Positions 1-9,840 are shown, numbered from the stretch's first letter. The stretch: DNA of 64,000 nt from Neobacillus sp. YX16 (GCF_030123505.1 NZ_CP126115.1:5222001-5286000), one strand, 5' to 3'. Numbers and translations: made by a program. Notes: generated by a model from the letters alone, not told the origin.

Positions 1-153
1 ATTCGGTTTAAAAAATTTTCGCTTAGTCATGTAGCTGTAGCTATTTTCTAACAGCCAGCCAATTAAAGAATAGATAGTGAAATAAAAAACTACAGCAGAA
101 ACTCCTTCAAAGCTGATATCAATAGGAGTGGTAAAATCTAAAAAGCTAATCAT
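1..153 (-). CDS. CmpB-family putative ABC transporter permease, N-terminal part (runs off the window)
   Basis: The minus-strand frame opens with ATG at 153 behind an AAAGGTGG ribosome binding site and stays open for 51 codons to the window edge, so only the N-terminus is present. After a short hydrophobic lead, the translation contains YSLIGWLLENSYSY, which matches the YS-x-IGW-LLE signature of the CmpB-type membrane family (PF06541), annotated as putative ABC transporter permeases. Function in this family is poorly known. The call rests on this one motif and the hydrophobic character. Confidence 0.6.
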   Translation of the reverse strand, partial: MISFLDFTTPIDISFEGVSAVVFYFTIYSLIGWLLENSYSYMTKRKFFKPN

Positions 154-465
154 ATGGCTAGACCACCTTTCTTGAATTTAAATTTTCCATTTTAGGTTTA
201 ACACTCACACTCTCAAATATACAATAAATTCCTTTTAGAAATCCCGCTGCCAAATATAGCTGCGGGATATGATAAAAATTCTGAAAAAGAACTTTATACT
301 ATTAATAGATAATCTATTTGCAGACTTCGAACGTCTGCAAAACCCCTCTCCTAAATCTGTTTCAATAGTTTTTTTGTCTAAAATCCAAAAATCCCCACCT
401 TTTAGATGGGGATTTGAATTATTATTTAAGAATAATTAGGAAACTGCGCTTAATTATACCAGAGT
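154..465. other. Intergenic region with three hairpins, no gene seen
   Basis: I see no convincing reading frame in these 312 bases. There are three inverted repeats. One is at about 241-268 (ATCCCGC against GCGGGAT). The second, at 317-341, has 9-bp perfect arms around a TTCGAA core. The third, at 389-415, is listed separately as a terminator. The first two lack a good T-run and may be mRNA-end structures or protein sites. Confidence 0.5.
389..415 (-). terminator. Rho-independent terminator after the 153-aa gene and the peptide transporter operon
   Basis: A 12-bp stem with one mismatch (AAATCCCCACCT / AGATGGGGATTT) and a 3-base loop is followed on the minus strand by a T-rich stretch. It lies about 50 bases after the stop of the gene at 466-927 and probably ends the transporter operon transcript. 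Confidence 0.7.
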
Positions 466-927
466 CTATATATTAAATATAGGTTTATAGGTTAGCTCAA
501 TTTTGATCAAATATGCTTCGTCATTCATATTTTCATCCTCTAAAACTATCGTCCAGTTTTTCGAGATGATTCTACGTAGAGCTTCGAGGTTATCTGCTGT
601 AATGGTAACTTGGTCAAGAAATTCACCAGTATCAACAAAATCCACTCCTTCCTTCATTCCAAACTTTATGAATAGAAGAGATTTAAGAGCGCCTTTTGTC
701 AAGAATGTAATTTCATACCCTTCTTTAAGTGCCTGGTGGAATTTCGCTTTATTAAGGTGATAGTAATCGACCAGCGTTTTCCATGTTGGAATTCCATCCC
801 CAATACTGCCAAGTATTTCTTCATCCCCCTCGTTCAAGAGTGCGACAATTGTTGTACTGGCATAACCTTTAGCCTTCATCATTTCAAGCATAAGGGCATA
901 ATTTAATGCTAATTTAACCTTTTCCAC
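466..927 (-). CDS. Conserved hypothetical protein, 153 aa
   Basis: I do not recognise this protein family. It is a soluble, acidic 153-residue protein with no signal peptide, membrane segment or obvious motif. It starts with GTG at 927, and the likely ribosome binding site (AAGGGAAG) lies in the 19-base gap after the upstream ATPase gene. It is therefore almost certainly the last gene of the peptide transporter operon, and the terminator at 389-415 follows it. Co-transcription alone does not show that it works in peptide uptake. Confidence 0.75.
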   Translation of the reverse strand: MEKVKLALNYALMLEMMKAKGYASTTIVALLNEGDEEILGSIGDGIPTWKTLVDYYHLNKAKFHQALKEGYEITFLTKGALKSLLFIKFGMKEGVDFVDTGEFLDQVTITADNLEALRRIISKNWTIVLEDENMNDEAYLIKIELTYKPIFNI

Positions 928-946
928 AATACATTACTTCCCTTCA

Positions 947-1927
947 TTAATATAAATGGCAGGCCACATAATGTTCATCATCCACCTGTTTTAATTGTGG
1001 ATCAGCATCTGCGCAGATTGGTTTAGCAAATGGGCATCTTGATCTAAAACGGCATCCTTTTTCCATTTCAATTGGGCTGGGAAGCTCACCGGTAATAATT
1101 TCTCTCTTACTATTCTGTGCCTTTATTGGATCTGGAATGGGAATAGCCGATAATAATGCTTGCGTATATGGATGCAGCGGTTTTTCATATAGCTCTTCAC
1201 TTTTTGAAATCTCTACTATTTTCCCAAGATACATTACACCAATCCGATCAGAAATATGGCGTACCATAGATAAATCATGAGCAATAAACAAATAAGTAAG
1301 ATTCAGTTCACTCTGCAGGTCTTCCAACATATTTATTACCTGTGCCTGAATCGAAACATCCAGCGCGGATATCGCTTCATCACATAAAATAAAATCCGGA
1401 CTGATTGAAAGTGCCCGCGCAATTCCGATTCTTTGCCGCTGCCCGCCACTAAATTCGTGTGGTAATTTTTCCAGATCTTCTTTCTTTAATCCAACCTTCT
1501 CAAGAATATCAATACTCTTTTCTTTTCTTTCACTTTTAGATAGTCTTGTATGGATTTCTAGTGGTTCATCGATAATCTCTTCAACCGTCATATATGGGTT
1601 AAGCGAAGAATACGGATCTTGGAAAATCATTTGCATTCTATTGCGATACGGCTGCAATTCTTTATTATTTAATTTCGCGATATCCCTGCCATCAAAATGA
1701 ATCTCACCTGCAGTAGGGTCATACAGGCGATTAAGCGTCCGCCCTAGTGTTGATTTGCCACAGCCAGACTCACCAACAAGACCAAACGTCTCACCCTTAT
1801 AAATATGGAAAGATACATCATCGACTGCTTTTACGACTTGATTTCCTTTTTTAAACATCGAAGTTTTTACTGGGAAGTATTTTTTTAGATGTTTTACTTC
1901 AACTAGCTTTTTACGTGTCTCATTCAT
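947..1927 (-). CDS. Opp/Dpp-family peptide ABC transporter ATP-binding protein (OppF-type)
   Basis: This is the second ATPase of a peptide importer and hydrolyses ATP at the inner face of the membrane. Walker A (GESGCGKST) is near residues 52-60, the Q-loop is [12 protein letters not shown], the ABC signature is SGGQRQR, and Walker B (FILCDE) precedes the LDVSIQAQ D-loop. A C-terminal cysteine-bearing oligopeptide-transporter extension ([10 protein letters not shown]) is present. An in-frame GTG/ATG-type start exists upstream, but ATG at 1927 is preferred. It overlaps the TGA of the previous gene (TGATG) and has an AGAGGTGG site, indicating translational coupling. Length (326 aa) is normal. 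Whether the substrate is oligo- or dipeptide cannot be told. Confidence 0.92.
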   Translation of the reverse strand: MNETRKKLVEVKHLKKYFPVKTSMFKKGNQVVKAVDDVSFHIYKGETFGLVGESGCGKSTLGRTLNRLYDPTAGEIHFDGRDIAKLNNKELQPYRNRMQMIFQDPYSSLNPYMTVEEIIDEPLEIHTRLSKSERKEKSIDILEKVGLKKEDLEKLPHEFSGGQRQRIGIARALSISPDFILCDEAISALDVSIQAQVINMLEDLQSELNLTYLFIAHDLSMVRHISDRIGVMYLGKIVEISKSEELYEKPLHPYTQALLSAIPIPDPIKAQNSKREIITGELPSPIEMEKGCRFRSRCPFAKPICADADPQLKQVDDEHYVACHLY

Positions 1928-2925
1928 CAATTTTCCACCTCTTCTTCCGCTAGAAAGCACATCGATCTTTGCGTCGCTGAAAAGGCATTATATTGAGGTA
2001 CTTCAGTGAAACATCTATCAAATGCAAACTCACACCGGTCTGCAAATGGACATCCTTTACCCACATTTTTTAGCGAAGGAGCTGAGCCTTTTATTGGCTT
2101 CAATCTCGTTTTTTCTCCATCCACCCTTGGAATTGAGTTCAGCAAAGCTTTTGTATATGGATGTCTAGGAGAATAAAAGATTTCATTTGCCATTCCCTCT
2201 TCCATCACCATTCCTGCATACATCACTAAAATTCGGCTGCAAATCGTAGCAACGACCCCTAAGTCATGTGTTATTAACACTACTGACATATCCTTTTCTT
2301 TTTGCAGCTTTTTTAGTAATTCAAGAATTTGTGCTTGAATCGTTACATCAAGGGCTGTTGTTGGCTCATCAGCAATTAATAGCTTGGGGTTACAAGCTAT
2401 TGCCATTGCAATCAGTACCCTCTGTCTCATCCCGCCGCTAAATTCATGTGGGTATTGGTCAACTCTTGTTTCAGGAGAAGGAATACCTACCATTCTCAGA
2501 AGTTCAATTGCCTCTTGTTTGGCTTCCTTCTTTTTTATACCTCTCACTCTGACTAATAATTCAATTAGGTGATCACCAGCTTTTTTTAAGGGATTAAGAG
2601 CGGTCATTGGATCTTGGAAGATCATCGCAATATCCTTCCCTCGAATCAACCTTTTTTCTTTCCTGGATAAGCCTTCAATATGCCTGCCATCCAAAATAAC
2701 TTCCCCAGTATCTACTTTTGCATTTGAAGGGACAATACCGAGAATCGACTTAACCAATACACTTTTTCCGCTACCTGATTCACCGACGATTCCTAGAATC
2801 TCACCCTTTTTAACGAAAAAGTCAATTCCACGAACTGCTTCTGTTTTCGTTTTTCCATCATAAAAGGCAGTGCGGAGGTTTTTTACTTCTAGTAAACTAC
2901 TTTCTTCATCTACATTGATTTTCAT
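1927..2925 (-). CDS. Opp/Dpp-family peptide ABC transporter ATP-binding protein (OppD-type)
   Basis: First ATPase of the importer, 332 aa. Walker A (GESGSGKS) is near residues 48-55, the Q-loop is MIFQDPMTALNP, the signature is SGGMRQR, Walker B is LLIADEPTTALD, and the C-terminal cysteine segment is CPFADRCEFAFDRC, as expected for OppD/DppD proteins. The start is ATG with an AGGAGGG site 8 bases upstream. It lies 16 bases after the permease gene and overlaps the next ATPase by one base, so the two ATPases are probably made in equal amounts as the heterodimer typical of this family. Confidence 0.93.
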   Translation of the reverse strand: MKINVDEESSLLEVKNLRTAFYDGKTKTEAVRGIDFFVKKGEILGIVGESGSGKSVLVKSILGIVPSNAKVDTGEVILDGRHIEGLSRKEKRLIRGKDIAMIFQDPMTALNPLKKAGDHLIELLVRVRGIKKKEAKQEAIELLRMVGIPSPETRVDQYPHEFSGGMRQRVLIAMAIACNPKLLIADEPTTALDVTIQAQILELLKKLQKEKDMSVVLITHDLGVVATICSRILVMYAGMVMEEGMANEIFYSPRHPYTKALLNSIPRVDGEKTRLKPIKGSAPSLKNVGKGCPFADRCEFAFDRCFTEVPQYNAFSATQRSMCFLAEEEVEN

Positions 2926-2941
2926 TTGTTGTCCCTCCTAT

Positions 2942-3799
2942 CTATTTGCCGCCGCTTGTCTTCGGCTCAACAACCGCTCTAAGGATGTCCCCCAATTTAT
3001 TAAAGGAATAAACAGTAAATACAATAAGGAGCCCGGGCAAAATCGCCATGTACGGTGCATTTCCTAGATTGCTTTGTGCATTTTGCAGCATGCTTCCCCA
3101 AGATGATAATGGCTGCTGTATTCCTAAACCTAGAAAGCTTAATGCAGACTCCATCAAAATCGCGTTGGCAATACTTACAGTTGAGGCTACGATGAACGTC
3201 GGCATTACAGCTGGAATAATATGCTTCCAAATTACTTTTCTTACTGATTGTCCTGTAGATTTTGCGTATAAAACATATTCTCTTTCTTTTATTGAAAGTG
3301 TCTCGGCACGGACCATCCTTGCCGTACTCATCCACGTAAAAAGTCCGATAACTAGAATAATAGCTTTTAATCCTGGTGTAAGATAGATACTTACTACTGT
3401 TACTAAAATCATCCATGGAATCGAAGAAATAATATCAACTGTCCTCATCAGAAAGTTGTCAATCCGCCCTCCAAAATATCCACTTACTGTGCCAACCAAT
3501 ACACCAATACTAGTTGAAATAAGCATCGCTAAAATTCCTACTAACAGCGAAACCCGTCCCCCATACAAGGCTCTCGTTAAATAATCGCGTCCAAGCTCAT
3601 CAGTCCCAAATAGATGATGAGCATTTGGCTTCTGCAGGACATTTAAAACATCTACCCTATTTGGATCATAGGGTGATAAAAAAGCGAAGATTGAAACAAA
3701 AATTATCAGGAAAAGGAATATTAAGGCAAGGGCAGTCGATTTATTACGGTTCAGCTCTGCTTTTAGCTTTTCAATCCTTCTATTTTTCTCTCCGGTCAA
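2942..3799 (-). CDS. Peptide ABC transporter permease (OppC/DppC-type)
   Basis: Inner-membrane permease of 285 aa with an N-terminal transmembrane segment, an N-terminal OppC-type segment (YDPNRVDVLNVLQKP, HHLFGTDELGRDYLTR) and a binding-protein-dependent transport domain whose EAA loop region is around residues 170-200. The start is TTG at 3799, supported by a strong GGGGGAG site that lies inside the 3' end of the preceding permease gene. The gap to that gene is only 3 bases, so translation of the two permeases is likely coupled. Confidence 0.92.
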   Translation of the reverse strand: MTGEKNRRIEKLKAELNRNKSTALALIFLFLIIFVSIFAFLSPYDPNRVDVLNVLQKPNAHHLFGTDELGRDYLTRALYGGRVSLLVGILAMLISTSIGVLVGTVSGYFGGRIDNFLMRTVDIISSIPWMILVTVVSIYLTPGLKAIILVIGLFTWMSTARMVRAETLSIKEREYVLYAKSTGQSVRKVIWKHIIPAVMPTFIVASTVSIANAILMESALSFLGLGIQQPLSSWGSMLQNAQSNLGNAPYMAILPGLLIVFTVYSFNKLGDILRAVVEPKTSGGK

Positions 3800-3802
3800 C
3801 TT

Positions 3803-4759
3803 TTACTCCCCCATTCCTTTTATTCGTGGGTCAACAATGCTGTATAAAATGTCTGAGAGCAAATTGCCAATAATCACAAGACTGGATGAGAGCAGCATTA
3901 TTGCCATGATAATCGGATAATCAAATCCCTGAATCGCCTTCACAAAATAAGTACCAATTCCAGGCCAGCCGAATACAGTCTCCGTTACGACTGCACCGGT
4001 CACTAACATTGGGAGGCTCATCCCAACAATCGTGATTACTGGAAGCAGCACATTTCGAAGAACATGATTAAACAATATCCCAATAGATGGTGCCCCATAT
4101 GCTTGTTGAACCATGACATAGTCTTCTGAAAGCTGTCCAATTGTCGATGAACGGACATAACGAACAAGCTCAGGCATAAATGAAAGAGTTAATACGATAG
4201 TAGGAAGGACCAAATGGCTAAAGAGATCGGAAAAAGAACCCTCGTCACCAATAGTGTGCATCCCAAGAATCGGAAATAAATTTAACTGGTATCCAAAGAT
4301 AAAAATCAAAACCATCGCCATCCAAAAGCTTGGAATAGCTATCCCGAAAGAGCTTAGTCCATCGATGATTTTATCCGCAAGTTTCCCCTTTCTAGCACCA
4401 GCAATGAGACCAAGAATAACAGACAAAACTAATGCTATAAAGTAGGCAGGCAGAACAAGTATAATTGTGTTTGGAATCCTAACAGAAAGATCCTTAGATA
4501 TACTCTCATGTGTTACGATAGAGTAACCCCATTCTCCGCTTAGAATTCCTTTTATCCAATAAAAATATTGCATATACGCAGGCTGATCTAAACCATATCT
4601 CGCCTTGATTAATTCAACCGTTTTCTCGGTCATATTCGGTGTAGTCATAGCGTCTACTGCATCGTATGGAGCCAATTGGATGAGTCCAAAACAAATGATT
4701 GAAATAATGACGAGCATTGGGATTGCCTGCATAATCCTTTTGAAAATATACTTAAACAA
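3803..4759 (-). CDS. Peptide ABC transporter permease (OppB/DppB-type)
   Basis: The first permease of the importer, about 318 aa, with six predicted membrane segments and the family ends (KYIFKRIMQAIP at the start, NLLSDILYSIVDPRI at the end). A longer frame starts with GTG at 4771, but that codon overlaps the AAGGAG ribosome binding site. TTG at 4759 has 11-base spacing and gives the usual FKYIFKRI start, so I prefer it. The binding-protein gene upstream is separated by a strong hairpin terminator (4841-4868), so this gene is probably expressed by read-through at a lower level than the binding protein. Confidence 0.9.
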   Translation of the reverse strand: MFKYIFKRIMQAIPMLVIISIICFGLIQLAPYDAVDAMTTPNMTEKTVELIKARYGLDQPAYMQYFYWIKGILSGEWGYSIVTHESISKDLSVRIPNTIILVLPAYFIALVLSVILGLIAGARKGKLADKIIDGLSSFGIAIPSFWMAMVLIFIFGYQLNLFPILGMHTIGDEGSFSDLFSHLVLPTIVLTLSFMPELVRYVRSSTIGQLSEDYVMVQQAYGAPSIGILFNHVLRNVLLPVITIVGMSLPMLVTGAVVTETVFGWPGIGTYFVKAIQGFDYPIIMAIMLLSSSLVIIGNLLSDILYSIVDPRIKGMGE

Positions 4760-4840
4760 GAATAATCCCACTCCTTATTGTGATCCGCATTAAGGCATAA
4801 AATCTACTATACTATTCTAGTACTTCATCTACCAAAAAAT

Positions 4841-4868
4841 AAAGATAAACAGCTCGCTGTTTATCTTT
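4841..4868 (-). terminator. Intercistronic terminator between binding-protein and permease genes
   Basis: A perfect 13-bp inverted repeat (AAAGATAAACAGC / GCTGTTTATCTTT) with a 2-base spacer is followed on the minus strand by ATTTTTT. It lies just after the binding-protein stop codon and before the first permease gene. It probably allows partial read-through and keeps the binding protein in excess, as is common for such operons. Confidence 0.8.
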
Positions 4869-4883
4869 AACTTTTATTTCTTA

Positions 4884-6467
4884 TTAATATGAAAGCTGTG
4901 ACATATCTTCAAACGTATAAACTGGTACTAATCCAGCATCCTCAATGCCTTTAATTCGAGAATCAATTGCAAGGATTCGTTTGTTTGTTACAAGTGGATA
5001 GAAGGCAGCATCTTCGATGATGATTTGTTGAATTTCTTCATAGATCGCTTCACGCTTGGAATCATCTTTTTCAACACGTCCCTGGTTAAACAATTCATCC
5101 ACTTTTGGGTTACTGTAATGCATGTAGTTAGCTGTACTATCGGTAACAAAAAGTGAATTAAACGTATCTGGGTCAATACCCATAATGTATCCGCCAAGAT
5201 ACATATCAAAATCAGTGTGAACACTTTGCATTTTTTGGCTTAAGGCTGTCCCATCCATACCAACAAGCTCTACAGTAATACCTGCAGCTTGTAAGTTTTG
5301 TTGGATAACAGCTGCTTGCTTTTGTTGAATAGGATTATTAGCAGTAAAACCAAGCTTCAATTTCAAGTCAGAAGCTCCGGCACTAGCTAATAGTTCTTTT
5401 GATTTTTTTGTATCTGTTTTAAACTTTTCTACATTGTCTGTATAGTAAGTTGCTTTTTCTGGTAAGATTGAGTACGCATTTACGTAATAATCACTAGAAA
5501 CATAGCTGGCAGTATTAATTTCATCACGATTCAAGCTATAAGCAATTGCTTGGCGGACTTCTTTTGATTGAACTGCTTTTGAGCTTAAATTGAACGCTAA
5601 ATATCCTACTCTACCTTCATCATAAGGCTTTAAGCTAACATTCTTGCTATCTTTAAATTTAGCTGCGTCAGATGGCTGGATTGCAAAGGCATTAATTTCC
5701 CCCTTTTGCAGTGCCATTGTAGCAGTGTTTGCATCCATAATAATTCGGTAAACTACCTTAGCAATTTTTGGAGCTCCAAGGAAATAATCTTGATTTGCTT
5801 CAAACGTAACGCTTTCCCCTGCTTTGTACTCCTTAAATTTGTATGGTCCTGTACCAACTGGAGTAGCATTTTTCGGACTGTTGGCGATATTGGTTTCACC
5901 TTCATAAACATGTTTTGGCATAATGAAGATGTTTCCTAAAGCCTCGAACGCACCCATACTTACTTCAGGCAAAGTGAATTTAACTGTATAGTCATCTACC
6001 TTTTCAACCTTAACTGGTTGATTGTTAAATATAAGCTGGCTTCTTGCCCATCCGCCATTTTCTTCTTTTAACATTTGCTCATATGTGAATACAACATCAT
6101 CCGCTGTAAACGGTTCTCCATCATGCCACTTAACGTCTTTTCTTAATTTTGCAGTGTAAGTTAAGAAATCTTCAGATGGAGTTATGCTTTCAGCTAAAAA
6201 GTATTCAACATTGTCTTTTCCGTTATACATATACAATGGTGAGTAAATCGTTTTGATTTCCATTAATCCATAACGATCACCGGTGGAAATAACATTTACA
6301 GCATTTCCTGGATCACCATCAATACCATAAATAAAAGTATCTGGTGTTTTTGCTCCATCAGATTTATTTGAATCTGCATTTTCCTGTGGCTTTGAAGAGC
6401 AGCCAGCTAGTAATAAAAAGAAACTTACTAATAGGACTATAAGGATATTTACATTTTTACGACCCAC
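4884..6467 (-). CDS. Peptide ABC transporter substrate-binding lipoprotein (SBP_bac_5 family)
   Basis: Extracellular peptide-binding protein of 527 aa, anchored to the membrane by lipid. The N-terminus has a positive start, a hydrophobic core and the lipobox LLAGC (Cys about residue 23), followed by a serine/asparagine-rich linker. The body carries family-5 signatures such as WHDGEPFTADDVVFTYE and a C-terminal domain with the usual repeated lobes. The start is GTG at 6467 with a GGAGG site. It is the promoter-proximal gene of an A-B-C-D-F operon. Ligand specificity (oligopeptide, dipeptide, nickel or glutathione) cannot be decided from sequence alone. Confidence 0.93.
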   Translation of the reverse strand: MGRKNVNILIVLLVSFFLLLAGCSSKPQENADSNKSDGAKTPDTFIYGIDGDPGNAVNVISTGDRYGLMEIKTIYSPLYMYNGKDNVEYFLAESITPSEDFLTYTAKLRKDVKWHDGEPFTADDVVFTYEQMLKEENGGWARSQLIFNNQPVKVEKVDDYTVKFTLPEVSMGAFEALGNIFIMPKHVYEGETNIANSPKNATPVGTGPYKFKEYKAGESVTFEANQDYFLGAPKIAKVVYRIIMDANTATMALQKGEINAFAIQPSDAAKFKDSKNVSLKPYDEGRVGYLAFNLSSKAVQSKEVRQAIAYSLNRDEINTASYVSSDYYVNAYSILPEKATYYTDNVEKFKTDTKKSKELLASAGASDLKLKLGFTANNPIQQKQAAVIQQNLQAAGITVELVGMDGTALSQKMQSVHTDFDMYLGGYIMGIDPDTFNSLFVTDSTANYMHYSNPKVDELFNQGRVEKDDSKREAIYEEIQQIIIEDAAFYPLVTNKRILAIDSRIKGIEDAGLVPVYTFEDMSQLSY

Positions 6468-6914
6468 TTGTTTTTCCTCCTATGTTGCTATTTTTGTTAT
6501 AAGGACAGTAGACTCATAGATTAATATAATATCTAAATTTAATCCCTACTATTCTTATGTGTTTTGACTTATTTATTTTACATGATTGTTGTAATTTAGT
6601 AAATGAAATAACTTAGTAAAATTTGAACAATTTATGTTTTTTTATGGCTGTGTTATAGCTATTAATCATTATATTGGCTCCACTTCAGCTTACATTGCTA
6701 TTTCAACAGTGGCCTTGAAAATGGCGGAACTATTAATAATTTCACTAAATACCCCCTAAATAAAAAGAGCCTAAAGGCTCTCATTTGTCTGATCTAATGT
6801 GCAACTCAATTTCTAACCGCTTAAATATACAACACTAGCTTTTTCTAATTAATTTTGAAAGTGGATTCTAAACTATTATGAATCCATTCTAACTAATTAT
6901 GAAAAATCACAGCT
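6468..6914. other. Intergenic region: promoter zone of the transporter and terminator of minJ
   Basis: No gene seen in these 447 bases. The part next to 6467 must carry the transporter operon promoter, but I cannot pick a convincing -35/-10 pair in the AT-rich sequence. A terminator for the upstream minJ gene is at 6766-6781. Confidence 0.5.
6766..6781 (-). terminator. Terminator downstream of minJ
   Basis: A perfect 7-bp stem (AGAGCCT / AGGCTCT) with a 2-base loop is followed by TTTTTATTT on the minus strand, 134 bases after the minJ stop. Confidence 0.65.
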
Positions 6915-8105
6915 TTATCCAATTCTTTCATCAAATTTCCTCTGGTCCTGTACAAAAAGTATACCAAGTTCATAATGATCGCCTTCATACAAGGCACGTT
7001 GAACGAAACGAACCTCTCCATTTATGTCTAGAACCTCAAGCTTACAATGAGCTCGATTTTTTTGTAATGCTTCATAAAAAACTTGTTCATCAAGAATTTT
7101 AACACCATTTACCTTAGAAATGAGTTCCCCTACTTGAAGTCCCATTTTATCAGCGGGGGATTCGGGTATAATTCCAATAATCATTAAGCCGTTGTTTTTC
7201 TTCGAGAAGTAAAACGGTAAATTATCATCCTTCAATCGTTGCATTAAGGAAATCAATTCACGACTGATTATCGCCAATGCTGCTACTCCTATGGAGATTA
7301 ACGGATACCAATAGCCAATAACAGATAAAATCAATATCAATATTCCAAGTGTTGTAACTCTACGCCCTTGTAACTGGATAGATTGTTTTGGCAGCATACC
7401 TTGAATTTGCTGGTTAAAACCAATCGCAAACGGTACCAGGATTAGCGAGTAGGATTCCGCTCCTATGTTGAAGACTGGCCACCAATCAAATGGCAGAGTC
7501 AAAGCCTCCCCAGGAATTAGTAAAAACATAGGCAGCAGCCAGAATCGTTTCACTTCGTGTGCTCCAACATTTTGTCCACGCTTGCTTTTTACCAGTTTTG
7601 GAGAGGTACCTTTACCTGCATTTTTAGTAATAAGAATTCCTTCTGAAATTAATAAAAGAGCCATTAAGATAACCAAGGAAGGATATACCTTTTCTTCTAA
7701 AACTTGAAATGTATCATTAAAAAGTGGTATGGTCCATTCATACTCAGTGATTAAAGTAATGGCAAAAAAAGCTGCACCTACCGTGTACACTGGTGACATA
7801 AGCCTAATATTAGTCGTTAAACTCCATAATATCGTAAAGAAAGCAATTAGAAGGATGGCTGCAAATGGAAGTGTTAACCCAGCCATTAATGTGACAATGG
7901 TAAGTACCAGACCCAGTATTAATCCTATAGGAAACAGCTGTCGTAGTTCAAAATAGGCATCAAATGTCCTTGTATGGAAATTTTTCCGTTCACGTTTAAC
8001 CCTTGATACTCCCAGTATTCCTGAAAGGAAAATGAGATAGTAAAAAACCGGATGTAGAAAAAGTCTACCTGTCCCTTTCAACAGCTCAAAAAGCCATAAT
8101 TGCAC
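6915..8105 (-). CDS. minJ: MinJ-like multi-pass membrane protein with C-terminal PDZ domain
   Basis: Probable bridge protein between DivIVA and MinD in positioning the division septum. The protein has about seven to eight hydrophobic segments over residues 15-285, then a cytoplasmic PDZ domain (residues about 300-385, with SPADKMGLQVGE and the following VNG). The B. subtilis MinJ (YvjD) has the same architecture and length (about 400 aa) and lies next to ctpB, as here. The longest frame starts at GTG 8117, but GTG 8105 has a GGAGG site 5 bases upstream and looks better. In B. subtilis swrA sits between this gene and ctpB, but it is absent here. Confidence 0.85.
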   Translation of the reverse strand: MQLWLFELLKGTGRLFLHPVFYYLIFLSGILGVSRVKRERKNFHTRTFDAYFELRQLFPIGLILGLVLTIVTLMAGLTLPFAAILLIAFFTILWSLTTNIRLMSPVYTVGAAFFAITLITEYEWTIPLFNDTFQVLEEKVYPSLVILMALLLISEGILITKNAGKGTSPKLVKSKRGQNVGAHEVKRFWLLPMFLLIPGEALTLPFDWWPVFNIGAESYSLILVPFAIGFNQQIQGMLPKQSIQLQGRRVTTLGILILILSVIGYWYPLISIGVAALAIISRELISLMQRLKDDNLPFYFSKKNNGLMIIGIIPESPADKMGLQVGELISKVNGVKILDEQVFYEALQKNRAHCKLEVLDINGEVRFVQRALYEGDHYELGILFVQDQRKFDERIG

Positions 8106-8356
8106 CAATTCCTCCACCTGCCTCTATCATAAATTCTACTATTCTAGCTCTAAAGCTTATTTTACCAAAATGGAGGGATAAAACCTATTGCTAGATTCTT
8201 GAAAAAACAAAAAAATGTCGAATTTTTATGTATTCATAATGATTCCACATTCATTCTTCTGCGTAATTCGTGTTTTTTCATTAGGCTTCAACAAATATTT
8301 CCACGGAAATCTTGGCATTCCACAATCATACTTATCCTTATTTGTCACACATAAAA

Positions 8357-8380
8357 AAACAGAGGCAGCTGCCCCTGTTT
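8357..8380 (-). terminator. Terminator downstream of ctpB
   Basis: The inverted repeat AAACAG-A-GGCAGCTGCC-C-CTGTTT ends 5 bases before the ctpB stop codon side and is followed on the minus strand by TTTTTTTATGTG, giving a typical Rho-independent terminator. Confidence 0.75.
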
Positions 8381-8385
8381 ACCTT

Positions 8386-9840
8386 TTATTTTGCAATTAA
8401 TCTTAATGCGGTTTGAAGCTGGATGTCGTTTTTCTCTTTTTTCATTTCTTTTATTACCTGTTCTTCTAGCATTGCTGCTGTTTTCGCATCAATTTTTCCC
8501 GTTGGCTGCAAGTTGTTGTTTTGCTGGAAAGCTTTAACTGCTGTTGTGGTTTCTTTACTAAAATAACCATCTGTTCTTCCAGGAGCGAAGCCTAAACCAG
8601 ATAATATTTCTTGAGCATTTTTGACCTGCTCATTGTTCATATCCTCTTTAAGCGGTTCTTCAATTTGAAGTGGATGTGTATCAAAGATGGCAGGCTGCTT
8701 GATTTCAACATCAGGTTTCACTCCTTTTTTGTGAATCCAGTTTCCATCAGGTGTCAGCCATTTAAAGAGCGTCAGCTTAATATTGCTGCCATCTCCCATC
8801 GGAACTGCCTGCTGTACTGTTCCTTTACCAAAAGTCGTTTCCCCAACCAATTGATAGCCTGCCGCTTCTTTTAATGCTCCTGCTAAAATTTCTGAAGCTG
8901 ACGCACTGCCTTTGTTAATGAGGACTGCTACTGGGTAATCCTTTTTCTCGGTAAGATTGGAGAAGTGCCGTTCCTTATCTCCATTTCGTTTCTCGATTTG
9001 AATAAATGGTTTTTCTTTCGTAACAAATTCTTTTAAGATATCCTCAACACTAACGAGCAATCCGCCAGGGTTTCCACGGACATCTATAATTAGGCCATTA
9101 ATATCTTTTTTCTCCAGCTCTTTTAGCTCCTTTTTAAAATCAGCCGCTGTCTCTTGAGAGAACGAAGTAATTTCAATGTACCCTATCTTTTTTCCATCTA
9201 GTTTTTTCACAGAAGCATGAATGGTCTCAAGTGGAATTTCATCACGTGTAACATCAATGGTGAGAGGCTCCTTTAAGCCCTTTCGTGCGATTTCTAATTG
9301 GACCTTTGTTCCTTTTTTACCGCGAATTTTTAAGGTTGCTTTATTTAAATCTAGACCCTCAACACTTTTTCCGTCTACCTTCAAAATCTCATCATTCGGC
9401 TTTAATCCCGCTTTTTCAGCTGGTGAATTTTTAAATGGAGAAATAATGATGATTTTCCCATCCTCCATGCCTACCTCTGCACCTATACCTTCAAAGGATG
9501 ATTCTAAAGCTTGACTGAATTGTTGGGCAGTTTCCTTATTCATATAAACGGAATAGGGATCATCTAAAACAGTAAGCATTCCTTGGATGGCACCCTCCAC
9601 AAGCATCTCATTATCTACCTTTTCAACATATCGGCTTAGGATCAATTCATATGCCTGGTTGACCTTCGCAAGGTCCTCCATATCATTTTGATTTGTAACG
9701 GCTGTACTTGTTTTCATTAATGTTTGTTCAAGGGCTGTGTTTCCCTCTGTTTGTTCAAACCAATTCATTCCCACATATGTGCCCCCCGCTCCCGTAAGAA
9801 GCGAACCAACCATCATCAGGGCAATCCACTTACTTTTCAT
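8386..9840 (-). CDS. ctpB: CtpB-like carboxy-terminal processing protease (S41 family)
   Basis: Secreted or membrane-tethered serine protease; in B. subtilis CtpB cleaves SpoIVFA during sigma-K activation. The start is ATG 9840, chosen because GAGGGGG lies 8 bases upstream; an ATG at 9867 has no such site. Domains in order are a signal or anchor segment (residues 5-25), a PDZ domain (about 90-170, SPAEKAGLKPNDEI), the S41 catalytic domain with the Ser in NKGSASASEILAG and the Lys in GETTFGKGTVQ, then a C-terminal peptidoglycan-binding domain (about 400-465). Length (484 aa) matches CtpB. It lies between the EnvC-like gene and minJ, with terminators on both sides. Confidence 0.92.
   Translation of the reverse strand: MKSKWIALMMVGSLLTGAGGTYVGMNWFEQTEGNTALEQTLMKTSTAVTNQNDMEDLAKVNQAYELILSRYVEKVDNEMLVEGAIQGMLTVLDDPYSVYMNKETAQQFSQALESSFEGIGAEVGMEDGKIIIISPFKNSPAEKAGLKPNDEILKVDGKSVEGLDLNKATLKIRGKKGTKVQLEIARKGLKEPLTIDVTRDEIPLETIHASVKKLDGKKIGYIEITSFSQETAADFKKELKELEKKDINGLIIDVRGNPGGLLVSVEDILKEFVTKEKPFIQIEKRNGDKERHFSNLTEKKDYPVAVLINKGSASASEILAGALKEAAGYQLVGETTFGKGTVQQAVPMGDGSNIKLTLFKWLTPDGNWIHKKGVKPDVEIKQPAIFDTHPLQIEEPLKEDMNNEQVKNAQEILSGLGFAPGRTDGYFSKETTTAVKAFQQNNNLQPTGKIDAKTAAMLEEQVIKEMKKEKNDIQLQTALRLIAK

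Noticed and set aside
317..341. Terminator at the TTTGCAGAC/GTCTGCAAA hairpin
   Set aside because: No T-run on either strand; left as an unexplained inverted repeat.
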